A stretch of 64,000 bases of DNA from contig OZ024722.1 in assembly GCA_964016875.1 (NCBI GenBank), positions 13,460,576 to 13,524,575 on the forward strand, in the 5' to 3' direction. Below are positions 42,456 through 54,762 of the stretch, piece after piece. This DNA is from Fallopia convolvulus (taxonomy: Eukaryota; Streptophyta; Magnoliopsida; Caryophyllales; Polygonaceae). Below the pieces are notes generated by a model. It was not told the origin of the DNA, did not search any database, and saw nothing but the letters and a program-made list of their open reading frames with translations. The position numbers were made by a program, and so were the translations under genes. Position 1 is the first letter of the stretch. Every line of letters starts with the position of its first letter.

Positions 42456-44304
42456 GGTTGAGGATATATACACACATAGTTTTTTCTCCGCGCACAAGAT
42501 TTTGCACGCTTCATGAAGCGAGTCGCTTCATAATGCAAGCCATATACGGATACCCGAGCGGATTTTTACAGAATCGGCAAAAATGACACGCTTCACGAAG
42601 CATGAGGCAATATTATGCGATTTTCTTACCCAATCCAATATTCTCTTACATTTATAGGTTCCTCTCGTCGATAGCTTCGATTTGATAGGTAATAAGCTCA
42701 AATCCGACACCCGAGCAAAAAGTTATGAACGTTTTAAGATTGGACATACACATACTACTTTTCAAACGTCGTTTATCTAGGATAAGATTTAAGATAAAGC
42801 ATAGAATAAGATTTTTTTGGTAAGTGTTAGAATTTATAGTTAGGGTAAGGCTTTATGGTAGGGTTTGGGGTAAGGTTTAAGGTTTATGGTAAATATTATG
42901 GTTTGGGGTACGATTTGAATGAGGTTTAAAGTTTGGGTATGTGATATAGCATAGGGTTTGGATGTATAGTTTAAATCAAGGCTTAAGTATAGGGTTTTAG
43001 ATAAGGTCTAGTGTGAGGGTAGCGTTTAAGACAAGGCTTAAAGTATGATATTGAGTAAGGTTTAGGGTTTATTGTAGATTTTAGTGAAGTTTAGGATTTA
43101 GGCATATGATTTAGGATAGAGTATATATTTTTAGGGCTTAGGGTTTGGATAAGGGTTCTACGACAAGGCTTAAGTATAGGATTTTAAGTAAGGTCTAGGG
43201 TTTATAGTAGAGTTTGAATAAAGGGTTTAAGATAAGGCTTAAGGTCGAATTTAGGGTAAGGTTTTAAGATTGGTAGGGTTGTGGTTTATGTTTAAAGTAA
43301 GGCTTTAGGGTAACCTAACTTATATATGTTAAAATTTTGGTTTGATTAACCAAACTGATATTTTTCACGGTTTTACAGGTTGGTTACGGATCGACATATT
43401 CATATTTTCAGTTAACCGAAAAACCAAAATATAGATTTTAATTTGTAAAAAAATATTAAATATATTTCGTCTTAATGGACTTACATGCTTATTTTCCGAA
43501 TTTCAAATTATATTTGATTTTGAAAATATTACTTTATATTTTCATCATTGATTAATAAATATGTTTTTTTTTAAAATATTTAACTCCTAAAATGTTATAT
43601 ATATAAAATACATATTGTAAAGACAATTTAAAACATAACCACCATGTAAAATAATATTTATTTTAAAATTTTAACCGAGCGATAATATTTTTAATATAAA
43701 GCTGATAACTTTATTATTGTTCAAGTGTATTCTTATAATATAAAATTAAATAAATAGTTATTGGTTAATGAGAAAACCAAACCAAAAATTTGGTTAACAA
43801 ATCTCTCATCAACTGAGATTAAATGGTCGATTTTGGTTAATGATTTTAATTAACTGAAATCATAAAATAAATAATTATTGGTTAACGAGAAAGTCTTGCC
43901 CTAGCCATAAACCCTAATACTTACGATAAACATAAACCGTCCCAAAATATTATATACTAAGTATTATCTTAAATCATATCTTAAATAAAACATCATGTTA
44001 AAGTAGTTTGCGTATGTCCAATCTTAAAACGATCATAACTTTTTGCTCAGGTGTCGGATTTGAGCTTATTACCTATCAAATCGAAGCTATCGACGAGAGG
44101 AACCTATATATGTAAAACAATATTGCATTGGGTAAGGAAATCACACAAATTGCCTCATGCTTCGTCAAGCGTGTCATTTTGCCGATTCTATAAAAAAATC
44201 TGCTCGGGTATCCGTATATGGCTCGCATTATGAAGCGACTCGCTTCATGAAGCGTGCCGAATCTTGTGCGCCGAGAAAAAATTATGTGTGTATATAGATT
44301 TCCC
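42456..44304. mobile_element. long-inverted-repeat (Mutator/foldback-like) element, 1849 bp
   Basis: Inverted repeats of about 400 bp (42456-42870 and 43890-44304) share TATATACACACATA near the ends and the 19-bp palindrome-like word at 42513-42531 and 44230-44248. Flanks are TTTATTTAA (42447-42455) and ATTATTTAA (44305-44313), an 8-of-9 match, so a 9-bp TSD is likely. Between the arms are a telomere-like G-rich tract and an AT-rich part with TTGGTTAAC words. No transposase is seen. Confidence 0.72.
42830..43300 (+). repeat. degenerate telomere-like repeat tract
   Basis: Many imperfect copies of TTTAGGG-like units (AGGGTTT, GGTAAGG, GGTTTAGG) on the plus strand. The right arm near 43900 has the complement (AAACCCTAA). 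It may be an old interstitial telomeric tract or simply drifted low-complexity sequence. Confidence 0.5.
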
Positions 44305-44313
44305 ATTATTTAA

Positions 44314-44750
44314 TTACAAATTGCACTAGACAGTCCCCAGTATGGGCTTGGGCCACTGGGGCCACAACCCACATGCACCTCTAAAATTTCCAAACTTGTG
44401 AAATTAGTTTTTGAACGAAGACTATTTATGTCGATTAAACGTTTGGGATTCGATTGTTTTGAGTTGTGTGCTTGTATAATGTATATGGTGTATGTTTAGG
44501 TTGGATCTTATAATAGCTGTGAGTATGTACATTGTTTTCGATGGTATGTGCACACTAAGTAAATAACCAAATGGAATTTTTTTTTATTTTCTATAATTTG
44601 TTATGGAAAGTGTATAACATTGATGACTATACGTCAAAGCTTATTTTGGCATTAAAATTTTATTTTTTGTGTTGTGTTTTGCATTTCTAAAATCCAACAA
44701 TTTTATCAATTGTTTTGGTGTGAGAAAACTAATCAATATAGAAAGATTTA
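44314..44750. other. intergenic, nothing recognised
   Basis: AT-rich with a GC-rich patch at 44330-44380. No gene or repeat identified; it is host flank before the Copia LTR. Confidence 0.4.
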
Positions 44751-45269
44751 TGTTAGAATCTGAGATTGAGAAGAACAAGAAGGAAGGACAAAGAAAGGGG
44801 AAAACTGAATTTTGTTATTATGTGATCGGTCTCGATACAATGTACAAGAGATATTATATATGTCTATTACAAGCTCAATAACTAAACAATATAAGAGAAT
44901 TCACTCTTTCTCTGAAAACGCTCTCCTCTGAAAACGAATGTTCAACGACAATTACTCCAACCAGAATTCTGCTGTGGACGGCCTCCGGATAGGTAGATCG
45001 AAAGCCCAAATGGCCATGACCAGTTAAGAAAAAACAAGAACAAAAAGGGGAGAAAATGATGGCGCTCCTTATGATTCTGATGGCTTACAAGATCAATAAA
45101 TGACTCAAGCTTTTCCATCCATTGCGGAGGCGTATGGTAGGGGAGAAATTGATGGAAGGGACAAGACGAATTTGTCTCATTTAGAGACAAGGTTGCTGGA
45201 AATGAAGACTCGGAAGGATTTACTCAACATGACAATCCATTTTGGGATTACACAACAATAGAAGACGAT

Positions 45270-46934
45270 CTGGTAGATGATGTTATGACAGAAGAAAATG
45301 ACCCAAGGTGCCCTACAATCCTTCTAACAACAGAGGAGAAAAGGAGAATAAAAAAACCATGGCGGGATGCGATAATAATCAAGGTGTTTGACCATGCTAT
45401 AGGATACATTTAGTTGTGAAGGAAACTTCTACTGAAATGGGAACCGAGGGGAGAAGTTCTCATGATTGATGTGGGAAATGACTATTACATAGTCAAATTC
45501 CATAACGTAGATGATCTTCACCATGCTATGATGAATGGGCCATGGATTGTGAGGGATAGTTACCTAACAATACAATGATGGAGAACAAATTTCGTGGCCG
45601 AGGAAGAAAAGATTCGCCACTTGGCAGCGTGGATAAGGATCCCATAACTTTCTACTTTGATAAGGAAATACTAACACAAATTGGAGAAAACATTGGAAAG
45701 GTCCTAAAAGTTGATAGAACAATAACCAAAGGAGAAAAGCCTATGCTCCCTAAGTTCAAGATGAATGGCAGGACTGGGAAAGTCCAATACGAAGGCCTTA
45801 GAATGGTTTGCTTTGATTGTTGGAAGGTAGGGCATCAAGGGTCGCAATGCCCACTAAAGAAAAGTTCAAGAGAAGAGATTCAAAGTTTGACAAGAAAAGA
45901 AATTATTCAGCAAAATCCAGAGCCTGAGCATGACTTTGGTCCTTGGATGATTGGTTCAAGAAACTACAAAAAGAGGAATATGATTGGAGGCAAAGGCAAA
46001 GATAATCAAGAAGGTAACAATCAACTAGCTGCTGGGAAGTTCTCTGACAACGATGCTCAAGATGGTGGTGAGAACCGTGAAAACAGAATGTCAAACCGAT
46101 CCACTGAACCAGGTCGGAGTGGATCGAAAAATAACAACAAAACCAGACCAAATTAAGGTGCCAACGGATCAATATTTCAAATCATCATGGAAGAAGATAC
46201 TTTCCAAGAAATATCTTCATTATATTATTTAGAGCAACCCATTAAGGATACTAATACGGGAAAAGAAAAGAATGCAATATCCACGGAAAAATCAAAGAAT
46301 ACAAGAGGGAAAGGTGAGAAACACGAAAATTGTAACTCCGCCAGACCGGATGGAAAAGGAAAAGATATCAGTGAAGGAGGGCTGCCAATCAAGTCTAATC
46401 AGAATAATGAGAAAGGCAGTAATCATGGTAAAATAGATTTGGAAAAACCGCAAAAGGAAAGTTGTGGAAGAAAAAAAATATGAGACAATCAGAGAAAAGG
46501 AAAGAGTATCTTCATGAATGGTGAATAAAGGAAAATTGGAAGGAAAATTGGAAGATAAAATCAAGAATAATATTAGGCCTAATTTAGGAGAGAATAAAGA
46601 TATTTTATGGAAGGGTGTTTTCAAAGGTTCAAAAGGAGAGCATGAGGAGGTGAGAAACATAGCAAAGCCAAAGATAAGTTCTGGTCTAAACTCAAGATTA
46701 AGCGTTCTCCCAACTAATCCTCCTGATTTAGAGCATGTCAAAGTTGGTCGCATTCCGAAGATGATGTCGGAATGGTCGATCAAGATCCCAAAGGAACAAA
46801 AGATGAGAAGCAATCGGAATGTTGTCGTAGTGGTGAAGACATCGCCATGGACGTGCTCGATGATTGCAAAGGCGGTCACTTGGATGTTGGATGATCCGAA
46901 ACTTAATAACATGTATCTATGGTTGTGCCTACAA
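45270..46934 (+). pseudogene. LINE ORF1 (DUF4283 and zinc knuckle), disrupted
   Basis: The N-terminal DUF4283-type domain is readable from about 45340 (PWRDAIIIKVF; KWEPRGEVLMIDVGNDYY; MMNGPWIVRD) with stops near 45413, 45419 and 45573, and a frameshift near 45640. It continues IGENIGKVLKVDRT and then the zinc knuckle C-F-D-C-x4-H-x4-C near 45810-45855. A charged, low-complexity tail follows, with further shifts. ORF1 would bind the LINE RNA. Confidence 0.8.
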
Positions 46935-46942
46935 TCTATATA

Positions 46943-49900
46943 ATGTATTGGAACGTCCAAGGGGTGGCGAATAAGGAATTCGTATGTGTGTTGAAGGACA
47001 TGATCCGGGAACATGGGTCTATCCTCATACTTTTGGAGAAGAAAATTAGCGGAACTCAAGCGGATGCAGTTTGTGAGAAAATCGGCTTTGATGGAATAGT
47101 TCGGGCGGAAGCTAGAGGCTTTAAAGCGGGTAGATTTTGCGCACTCTGTTTTTTCGGATGCGCACTCCACTTTGTGCGGATTCTAAACCCGTCCATAAAT
47201 ATACGGTTTTTTTTTGTATGGGTTTGAAATCCGCCCATGTTTTGTGCTATTTTTGTTGTGCGGGTTTAAAACCCGCCCATAATTTTTATCCTTTTTTTGG
47301 GCTGGTTTGGAACCCGCCCATAGCTGAGTGCGAAACCCAAAAATAGGAGTGCGCAAACAAATCGCCCTTTAAAGGGGGTATCTCAGTCCTTTGGAGGCGA
47401 GATAGAGTTAACTTAAGTGCTTTTGACGTAAATCCACAAGTGGTGACCATGAAAGTCACTAGAATGGGTGAGGCTACCTGGTTCTTTTTTGTTATTTATA
47501 CTGGTCCTTAGGCCAAAGATCGCAAACATCTTTAGGAAAAAATTTTTGAGTTCAAACAACCAGCATCCCATCCATGGATCCTCATGGGAGACTTCAACGA
47601 GGCTTGCTCAATGGAGGAGAGAACTGGTGACTCTAAAGGTATGGAAAGGAGGTGCATGAAGTTCAAAGAATTGATGGAAAAGATGGAACTTGTTGAGCTT
47701 GGGTATTCATGACCTTGCTTTACATGGAATAGAGGAGATTCTGTTGAGACAAGATCAAGTAAAACATTGGATCATGCCTTGTTTAGTGTTGAGTGGAGAA
47801 ATCAGTTTGAAGAGGCAGTTGTTAGACATTTAGCGGCTATCCAATAAGATCATAACCCAATTTGATGAATTCAGAATGTTTTGTAGGAAAAGGACTTGGT
47901 GAATGTCCTTTTAGTTTCCAAGCTGCATGGTTACTTCATGATGAGTTTCAATGTTTCCTTGTTGACAATTAGGATAAGGGAACAGACCTTCCAAAGACAC
48001 TGAAAAATCTTGCTAATCAACTTCACATTTGGAATAAGAAGGGTTTTGGAAACCTATTCTGGAGACGCACTAGGCTTTGGAAGAGATTGGAAGGAGTTCA
48101 AAGAACAATGTGTGGTGGAACGTCCCAAAATTTCATTCTCCTAGAAAGTAAATTAAAGACTGAATTGGAAGAAGTGCTTCAGCAAATTTACCTTTTCTGG
48201 GTTCAAAAATCGAGAACGGATGCTATTAGGGACGGAGAACGTAAAACTCACTCTTTTCATGCATGTGCGGTGATCAGGAGGAAAAAAACAAGATTGAAGG
48301 ACTTCAGGATGCGTCGGGGAGTTGGTTTTGGCAGCCAAGTGATCTTCAAAAGATGATCAAGGAAAATTTTAAGGGGCTATATTATGAGGAGCAGACTGTT
48401 GAGGGACCAACTGGTTTGCCAAGAGGCCGGTTTCCTTCAGTATCCATTCAAGATTATGATGCACTTACAGAAGATTCAATGGCAAGGATATGAAGGATAT
48501 TTTATTTTGTATGAATCCGCTAAAATCCCCAGGGCCGGATGGTTACCATGTGGTGTTCTATCAAAGAAATTGGAGCAGAGTTAAGGATGAAGTTGAAAGA
48601 GAGGCGATCAAAGTGCCGAATGGAGGAAGTATAGCGCCATATTTAAACGAGACTTTGATTGCTTTGACACCAAAAGTTGAAAGTCTAGTGAACGTGAATC
48701 AGCTTCACCCCATTAGTTTGTGCAATGTAGCCTTTAAGATTATAACAAAAGCAATCACTAGTCGGCTAAAAGGAATTATGAGGTAAATGGTGGCACCCAC
48801 TCAATGGAGCTTTGTTCCGGGTAGACAGATAACATAGTTATTGCCCAAGAAGTTATGCATTCAATGAAGGAGAGGAGAGGTAAAAGGATGATGGCGCTAA
48901 AAATCGATCTCAAAAAAGTGTACGATTGGTTGCGCTGGAAGTTTATTGAAGACACTCTTCATGACATGAAACTCCCTAGTGATCTTATTGGAATGATAAT
49001 GAAATGCATTACATCTTGTGGGATGCAAATTCTTAGGAATGGACAAGTTGGTGAGAGGTTCAAGCTAAGTCGGGGTGTTAGACAAGGTGACTTGCTCTCG
49101 CTGTACATTTTTGTTCTTTGTATGGAGAGGTTGGGTCATGTGATTGGTGAGGTAGTGGCTAGTGGTGCTTGGAATCCAATCGGGATGGGTGGCACAGGGA
49201 CCGATATCTCCCATTTACTTCTAGTGGACGACCTCGTTCTCTTTGTTGAGGCCACCATCGCGCAAGTTAATGTAATCCAATTCTATCTTGGAAAGTTTTG
49301 TGATGCTTCTGGGTCCAAAATTAATTATCTGAAGTCTAAGATTTGCATTTCCAACTCCACGTTTCATAGTGTGGTGGACGCAATATCGAAGATCAATGAG
49401 ATTCCAAAAACTAAAGATCTTGGGAAATATATTGGAGTAAATCTCAACAAACAAAGGGCATCTAAACTGCAATATCAACATATTGTTGAGCGTGTTAATA
49501 AAAAATTGGATGGTTGGAGGGCTCAATACCTTTCTCTGGTTGGTAGAATTGCCTTGGCAAAGTCAGCGGTGGAGAGCGTGCCCTACTATGTGATGTAATC
49601 GACAGCCTTGCCAATGCACATCTGTGATAAGGTTGAGTAGAAAACAAGGAGTTTTGTTTGGGGCTCTACTGATGAAAAAAAGAAAGTGCATCTAGTTAGT
49701 TGGGAATAAAATGAAAGAGCTGAAAGAGAGTGGCGGAATGGCCACGAGGAGTATGCATCAAGTGAACAACGCCTATATGTCAAAGTTGGGATGGCGTGTG
49801 CTGAAGGAACTAGACAGCTTATGGTTAAGAGTGGTACGAGGGAAATATTGTCAAGGTCGCTGCGATAGAGACATGTTTCAACACAAATTTGGGGCCTCCA

Positions 49901-51150
49901 AGCTCTAGAATGGTGTGGTCAAAGCAAAGGGAACATTATTTCAAGGCTTGAGAACAACGATTGGCAATGGTAGGAGAACGCTGTTCTGGACCCATACTTG
50001 GGCCACAAAGGCTCCGCTTGAAGACCCGACGACTGATATTTTATCGGAGGATGAACTTGCTAAGAATGTTGAAGAATACTAGGGTGATGGAAATTGGGTG
50101 TGGGATTCTTTTTCATTCAAGCTCCTTGCTTATGGTTTGATGAGGATTGGGGAAATTCAGCTTGCTGAGGAAGAGGTTAGTGATAATTTCTATTAGAGTG
50201 AAACAAGGAATGGGGATTTCACCCTCAAATCTACTCTTGAAATCATTCGTTGTGATCAAAACGGTGCGGAGTCTCAAATCCGGAAAAAAGTGTGGACGGT
50301 TGAGGCCTCGAAGCAAATTTGAGTATTGCTATGGCTTCTCACCCACGACTGCATCCTATCAAATGCTCAACGGGTCAGACGTCATATTAGCAATCATCCT
50401 TCATGTAGCATATGTGGTGCAATTTCTGAATCTTTACTCCACATTACTTGTTATTGCACGGCGGTAGTTGCTCTTCGGAATCAATTAGTCTGCGTTGCTC
50501 TTAGGGCTGATTTTAATTACGGAGGGATGCATGAGTGAATTGAACTGATTTAATGCAAGGCGGAGAATGGGCCACAATCTTTGCTACAACAGTGTGGTGG
50601 CTTTGACGTTGGCGTAATGTTAAGATTTTCGGGGACGTGATTGTGGTTCCTCATGATCAAGTGCATTACGTGAGGATGAAAATCAAGAATATATCAGGGT
50701 CCAACATAAGTTTGAGAGGAGGATCAGAGATGGAAGCTTCAAGGAAAGAGAAGAGTTGCTTTGGAAGAAGCCACCGAACGGGTTGATCAAATTGAACAAG
50801 GATGGGTCCTATGTCCCTGGCGACTCAAAGGTGTGGGCGGGTGGTCTGCTTAGAGATAATAAGGGGAACTTCATGAAGGCATCTACTGCTTCTTCTATTA
50901 GGAGTTCTCCTTTTCGTGCTAAACTGTTGGGCATACTCCAAGGCTTGATAGTTGCAAAGGAGTTGGGAGTGAAATAGCTTATGGTGAAAGTTGATGCTAG
51001 CGAGGTGGTCATCATAATTGAGAACTCCACTGCTCATGCTAATGGCTCAATTGAGAAATCCAAAGCTTGATGGTTGAACAAGACTGGGAGGTGAAAATCA
51101 GGTTGATCAAGAGAAAAGCAAACGGCGGCAGACAGGCTTGCAAGAAAAGG
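46943..51150 (+). pseudogene. LINE ORF2: endonuclease, reverse transcriptase, RNase H; disrupted
   Basis: Starts MYWNVQG at 46943. The AP-type endonuclease is split by the MITE at 47128-47366; removing it rejoins G-F-K-G-G-I. GDFNEACSMEERTGD follows near 47590, and the SDH motif is damaged by a stop near 47847. RT blocks: SPGPDGYHVVFYQ (48525), VNQLHPISLCNV (48700), FVPGRQI (48815), LSRGVRQGDLLS (49070), and the catalytic box as LLLVDDLVLF (49220), where FADD is usual but both Asp remain. A plant-type RNase H is near 50770-51060; its catalytic Glu is Lys (RAKLLGILQGL). There are many stops and shifts. Confidence 0.88.
47128..47366. mobile_element. hAT-like MITE, 239 bp, 8-bp TSD
   Basis: Flanked by CTTTAAAG (47120-47127 and 47367-47374). 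The ends share TTTGCGCACTC in inverted orientation, with looser match at the outermost bases. The inside has inverted copies of GGGCGGGTTT-like words. Excision restores the LINE endonuclease frame exactly. Confidence 0.82.
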
Positions 51151-51410
51151 AAAGGATTTTGTCAATAACTTTATTTTATTCAATGAGCCCCCATAGGACC
51201 TTGCTTTAATTTGTGATGCTGAATATTTAAACCCTAATATGTAATCTGTTTTTCCTTATTATGAATAAAATGGGTAGTTAGCCCTATGTTTTACCAAAAA
51301 CAAAAAATAACTAAACATATAAAGTCAATTATAGTAGTCAACATCCCCTCAAGCTAGGCATGGATTGTCAAGAACATGCCAAGCTTGGATAATAAGAAGT
51401 TGTTTTTGAG

Positions 51411-52795
51411 CTAAAGGTAGAACTTTTGTAAGAACATCTGGAACTTGATTTGTTGTAGGAATGTATGACAATTGTAAGAGACCTTCAAGAACTTTATCTC
51501 TTGTAAAATGCGCACATATATTTCTATGTGCTTTGTTCTTTCTTGGTGTACCGGATTTTTGGCAATTTGAATTGCAGAATTATTGTCACAATGTAGAACA
51601 ATAGGCTTGATGACATGTATGCCTAAATTGTGAAGCAATCGAACAATCCATGTCACCTTCGTAGCAGCTTAAGCCATATCCTTGTATTCAGCTTCTGCAG
51701 AGCTTCGAGAAACCACAATTTGCTTCTTACTTTTCCAACTTATAAGAGATCTTCCAAGCATTAGGATATATCCATTGTCATATCTCCGTGTTATAGAACA
51801 TGAAGCTCAATCTGAATCTGAATAAGCTGATAACATTGGATTATCACATCCATTTAAAAGAATTCCACAATCTATAGTACCTTTAAGATAGTGAAGAGTG
51901 TGTAGAAAAGATGAATAATGATAAGAATAAGACTTTTGCATGAACTGAGATAAAGATTGCACAGTAAAACTGAGTTCCGACCTGGTGTTTGTCAAGAAAT
52001 TTATCTCACCAATTAGAATCCAATAAATTGTAGGATCAGAAAGTAGAGTACCATCTTCAGAAGCCAACTTACAATTCAAAGGCAGAGGAGTGCACACTGG
52101 AGAAGCCTTATCAATGTCAACAAAATTGAGTAATTCTTTGACAAATTTTGATTGAGAGAAATATCATTAGGAAGATATGTTGCTTCAAGTCCCAAAAAGA
52201 AATGAAGGATGCCCAGATCTTTTATGCTAAAGACTGAATTCAAATATTGCTTCAGAGAGGAAATTTCAGCATCATCAGAACCAGTGACCAAGAGATCATC
52301 AACATATATAACAATGAGAGTAATGTGTTTATTTATCTTCTTAGTGAACATACTGTAATCATTTTTGGACTGAGAGAAACCAAGAGAAACAAGGGTTGAT
52401 GTTAACATTTTAAACCACTGTCTAGATGCTTGTTTAAGGCCGTAAAGTGACTTTCTTAATTTGCAAACCAGAGTACATGGATTAGGAAAGCCCTCTAGGA
52501 CTTTCATGAAGACTTCTTCATTTAGTGTGCCATGTAGGAACGCATTATTTACATCAAGCTGATGTAAATCCCATTTCTTTGATGCAACAAGATATATTAT
52601 GCATCTAATAGTTAGCATTTTAACAACAGGTGAGAAAGTCTCTTGATAATCAACACCCTCTAACCGTGTGAAACCCTTAGCAACTAGCCTTGCTTTGAAT
52701 CTTTCCAATGAACCATCAGACTTTATTTTTACCCGAAACACTCATTTACACCCTACTGGCTTCTTGCCTGATGGTAAGGGATATGTCTGAGTACA
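51411..52795 (-). pseudogene. Copia reverse transcriptase and RNase H, disrupted
   Basis: Minus strand. RT (RVT_2) begins LPSGKKPVGCK near 52780, a stop replaces Trp at about 52741, then VFRVKIKSDGSLERFKARLV, LHQLDVNNAFLHGTL, SLYGLKQASRQWF and the catalytic YVDD (52295-52306). After a frameshift near 52100 it continues (TRSELSFTVQSLSQFMQ; LHYLKGT). RNase H pieces lie at 51656-51411 (LHCDNNSAIQIAKNPVHQER, TKHIEI). Several frame breaks; inactive. Confidence 0.87.
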
Positions 52796-52799
52796 CAGA

Positions 52800-53560
52800 A
52801 ATCCGTAATTGGATTACTATGTGGCTCAAATACCTTAAATGGTATTCCCTTCTCCAAATGGACCCCGATGCCACCCTCCACGATCTCTTTAATCCTCCGG
52901 TCATATCTTATTTATACATAAATAAAAAAAAAGATATGCTTGCCTACCTCTTTTCTTGCTCTAGAGCTTGAAAACTCAAAGAAAGCACTCCAATGACTGA
53001 ACTCTCAACGGCCAGAGGAAGGACTCCTACTCCCACAATAGAACTAGGGGCAAGAGCACTATCCAATTTTCCTATAATGTATGTGGTGGGCAAAGCACTT
53101 TCTGGTCTAGCAATTGCAATTGGAAAGGCTGGAACAGAACTCCCAGAAACTACAACAGACACTGCAACAGAAAGAGCTTATCTTAAGACGTCTACTGGCT
53201 CGGATGGATCAAAGCCATTTTTTCTAACACTCGCAACTACTCTACTCCTCTGTACATATCATGTAGAAAAGGCAGTTGAGAAGGCCTTTAGGGGCGTTGT
53301 TTTCATCCAACTCGAAATATCGTAAAAGAATCCAATCTGAGGCCCATCCCATGCCTTTCTTGGTTGGACCAACCGGTGATTTCCTACAAGTCTTTCTTCA
53401 TTTTGGAGAAAAAAGCGGAACTACAAGAAAGCTTTCCTTATCTTTATGGATAACCAATCCATTTGCTTTCCTAACCTAGAATGCTATAAGGTAGTCCATC
53501 CCATGCCTTTTTTTTGTCTGTCATGTCTGAAATCCATTCCACGAAATAATTTGATTAAAC
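52800..53560 (+). other. unidentified segment, possibly organelle-derived
   Basis: More balanced base composition than its surroundings and a 110-codon open frame (52993-53325, MTELSTARGRTPTPTIELGA) without a recognised domain. The words CCCATCCCATGCCTTTCTTGG and GTCCATCCCATGCCTTTTT recur at 53341 and 53496. The style recalls plant mitochondrial spacer DNA, but I cannot verify this. Confidence 0.25.
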
Positions 53561-54762
53561 ACAAGATGATACCAAAAAAATCTAGAATGATTTGATTATA
53601 TGTTAGAAATTGGAAATAAACAAAACAAGTAGATGAAGTGAATATAACAAGACAATTGATGAAAAAGGATAATATGATAAGAAGGGAAGGATATAAATAA
53701 GATGGAATATGTTCATCAACATTAGATTATGCCAAAATTAACAATGATGGCGTGGGGTTGTTAGTATTTAGAAGTCGTGAACTTTGGTGAAGTCTACAAC
53801 ATGAGATGTAGAGGAAATCAAATTATAAACAGAAATACCAGACTCATTGTTTATAGTGGAACACTTAGTCAACCCACTAGTTAACTATGCGAAAACCACT
53901 TCCTTCCAAGATTCTCAGTTGGTCGGACTTCAAAAGCTCTTTGGATTGCTTTATTGATCTTTTGAATTTTTTTTTTGGCCTCTGAATGTATTCTGATCTT
54001 TTGAGTATGTTAACGAATAACACCCTTGATTTATGTTGGAGATGTACAAATGCAAAGTGAATACTTCTTTTTTTAAAACTTTTCATTATAAAGGAAATTA
54101 AGTTTACAAAGCACAACATAAAATTAAAGTGGAAGACTTGTCTCCAACTTAAACTATAATATAAGGTCAACTCTTGCGCCTATACATTCAACTATGAAAT
54201 AAAAATCCTAAATCGGGTTTACTTAGAGTCTTATTTATTTTACATTTCAAAGCTCTTTCACTTAAATGGGAAAGAGCAAACCACCACTTGCCTTAATTGC
54301 AGGCGAATAAATAGAAAGTCTAATCTACATGGAAATATGACAATCGTAGTTTAGTTACTATTTCATCCAAAAGACACACAAAAGACTATATAAATTTATT
54401 TTTCTTTATTTCTTTAAAGGCTGAAACTTCCGATGGTAATCTTGTCTAAGCTTATAAATTTTTTAAACCTTTAAACTATATATTAATAAAATCCCAATTA
54501 TTAATATATGGACAAATTGTTAAAAAAAACATCAAAAATCCACATAAACCTTAATATGAGATTAAATATCATTTTATATGCATGATACATATTAATCTAA
54601 TCCTATCCATATATTATCATTTCAAAAAACAAAAAATTTATAACACAAAACGTTCAAATATAATTTAAAATGAAAAACAAAAATGGATCGGGACGGGTTT
54701 GGCCCGCGGGCCACGACCCTTCTTAACCTTGATTGACAATCGTTTTCACTACGCTTTAGCAA
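53561..54762. other. AT-rich intergenic, nothing recognised
   Basis: No gene. Only short open frames. A GC-rich patch lies at 54690-54720. Confidence 0.4.

Larger units (their letters stand above)
44889..51305 (+). mobile_element. nearly full-length L1-type LINE, 6.4 kb
   Basis: It has a 5' leader, ORF1, ORF2 and an A-rich tail (ACCAAAAACAAAAA, ending at 51305). Target duplications AATAACTAAACA flank it (44877-44888 and 51306-51317). Both genes carry many stops and frameshifts, many from G-to-A changes. A 239-bp MITE lies in the endonuclease domain. Confidence 0.9.
44751..52795 (-). mobile_element. Ty1/Copia element, minus strand, 5'-truncated, split by a LINE
   Basis: On the minus strand the order is RT, RNase H, polypurine tract (AGGGGA at 51344-51350) and a 3' LTR of about 164 bp that starts TGTTGACT at 51343. 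The LINE at 44889-51305 splits this LTR, which ends TCTAACA at 44751. The 5' side stops within the RT start at about 52795: integrase, protease, gag and the 5' LTR are absent. Confidence 0.82.

Noticed and set aside
43320..43900. A nested MITE with TTGGTTAAC words inside the long-inverted-repeat element
   Set aside because: TTGGTTAACC words occur on both sides, but I found no matched terminal repeats or TSD.
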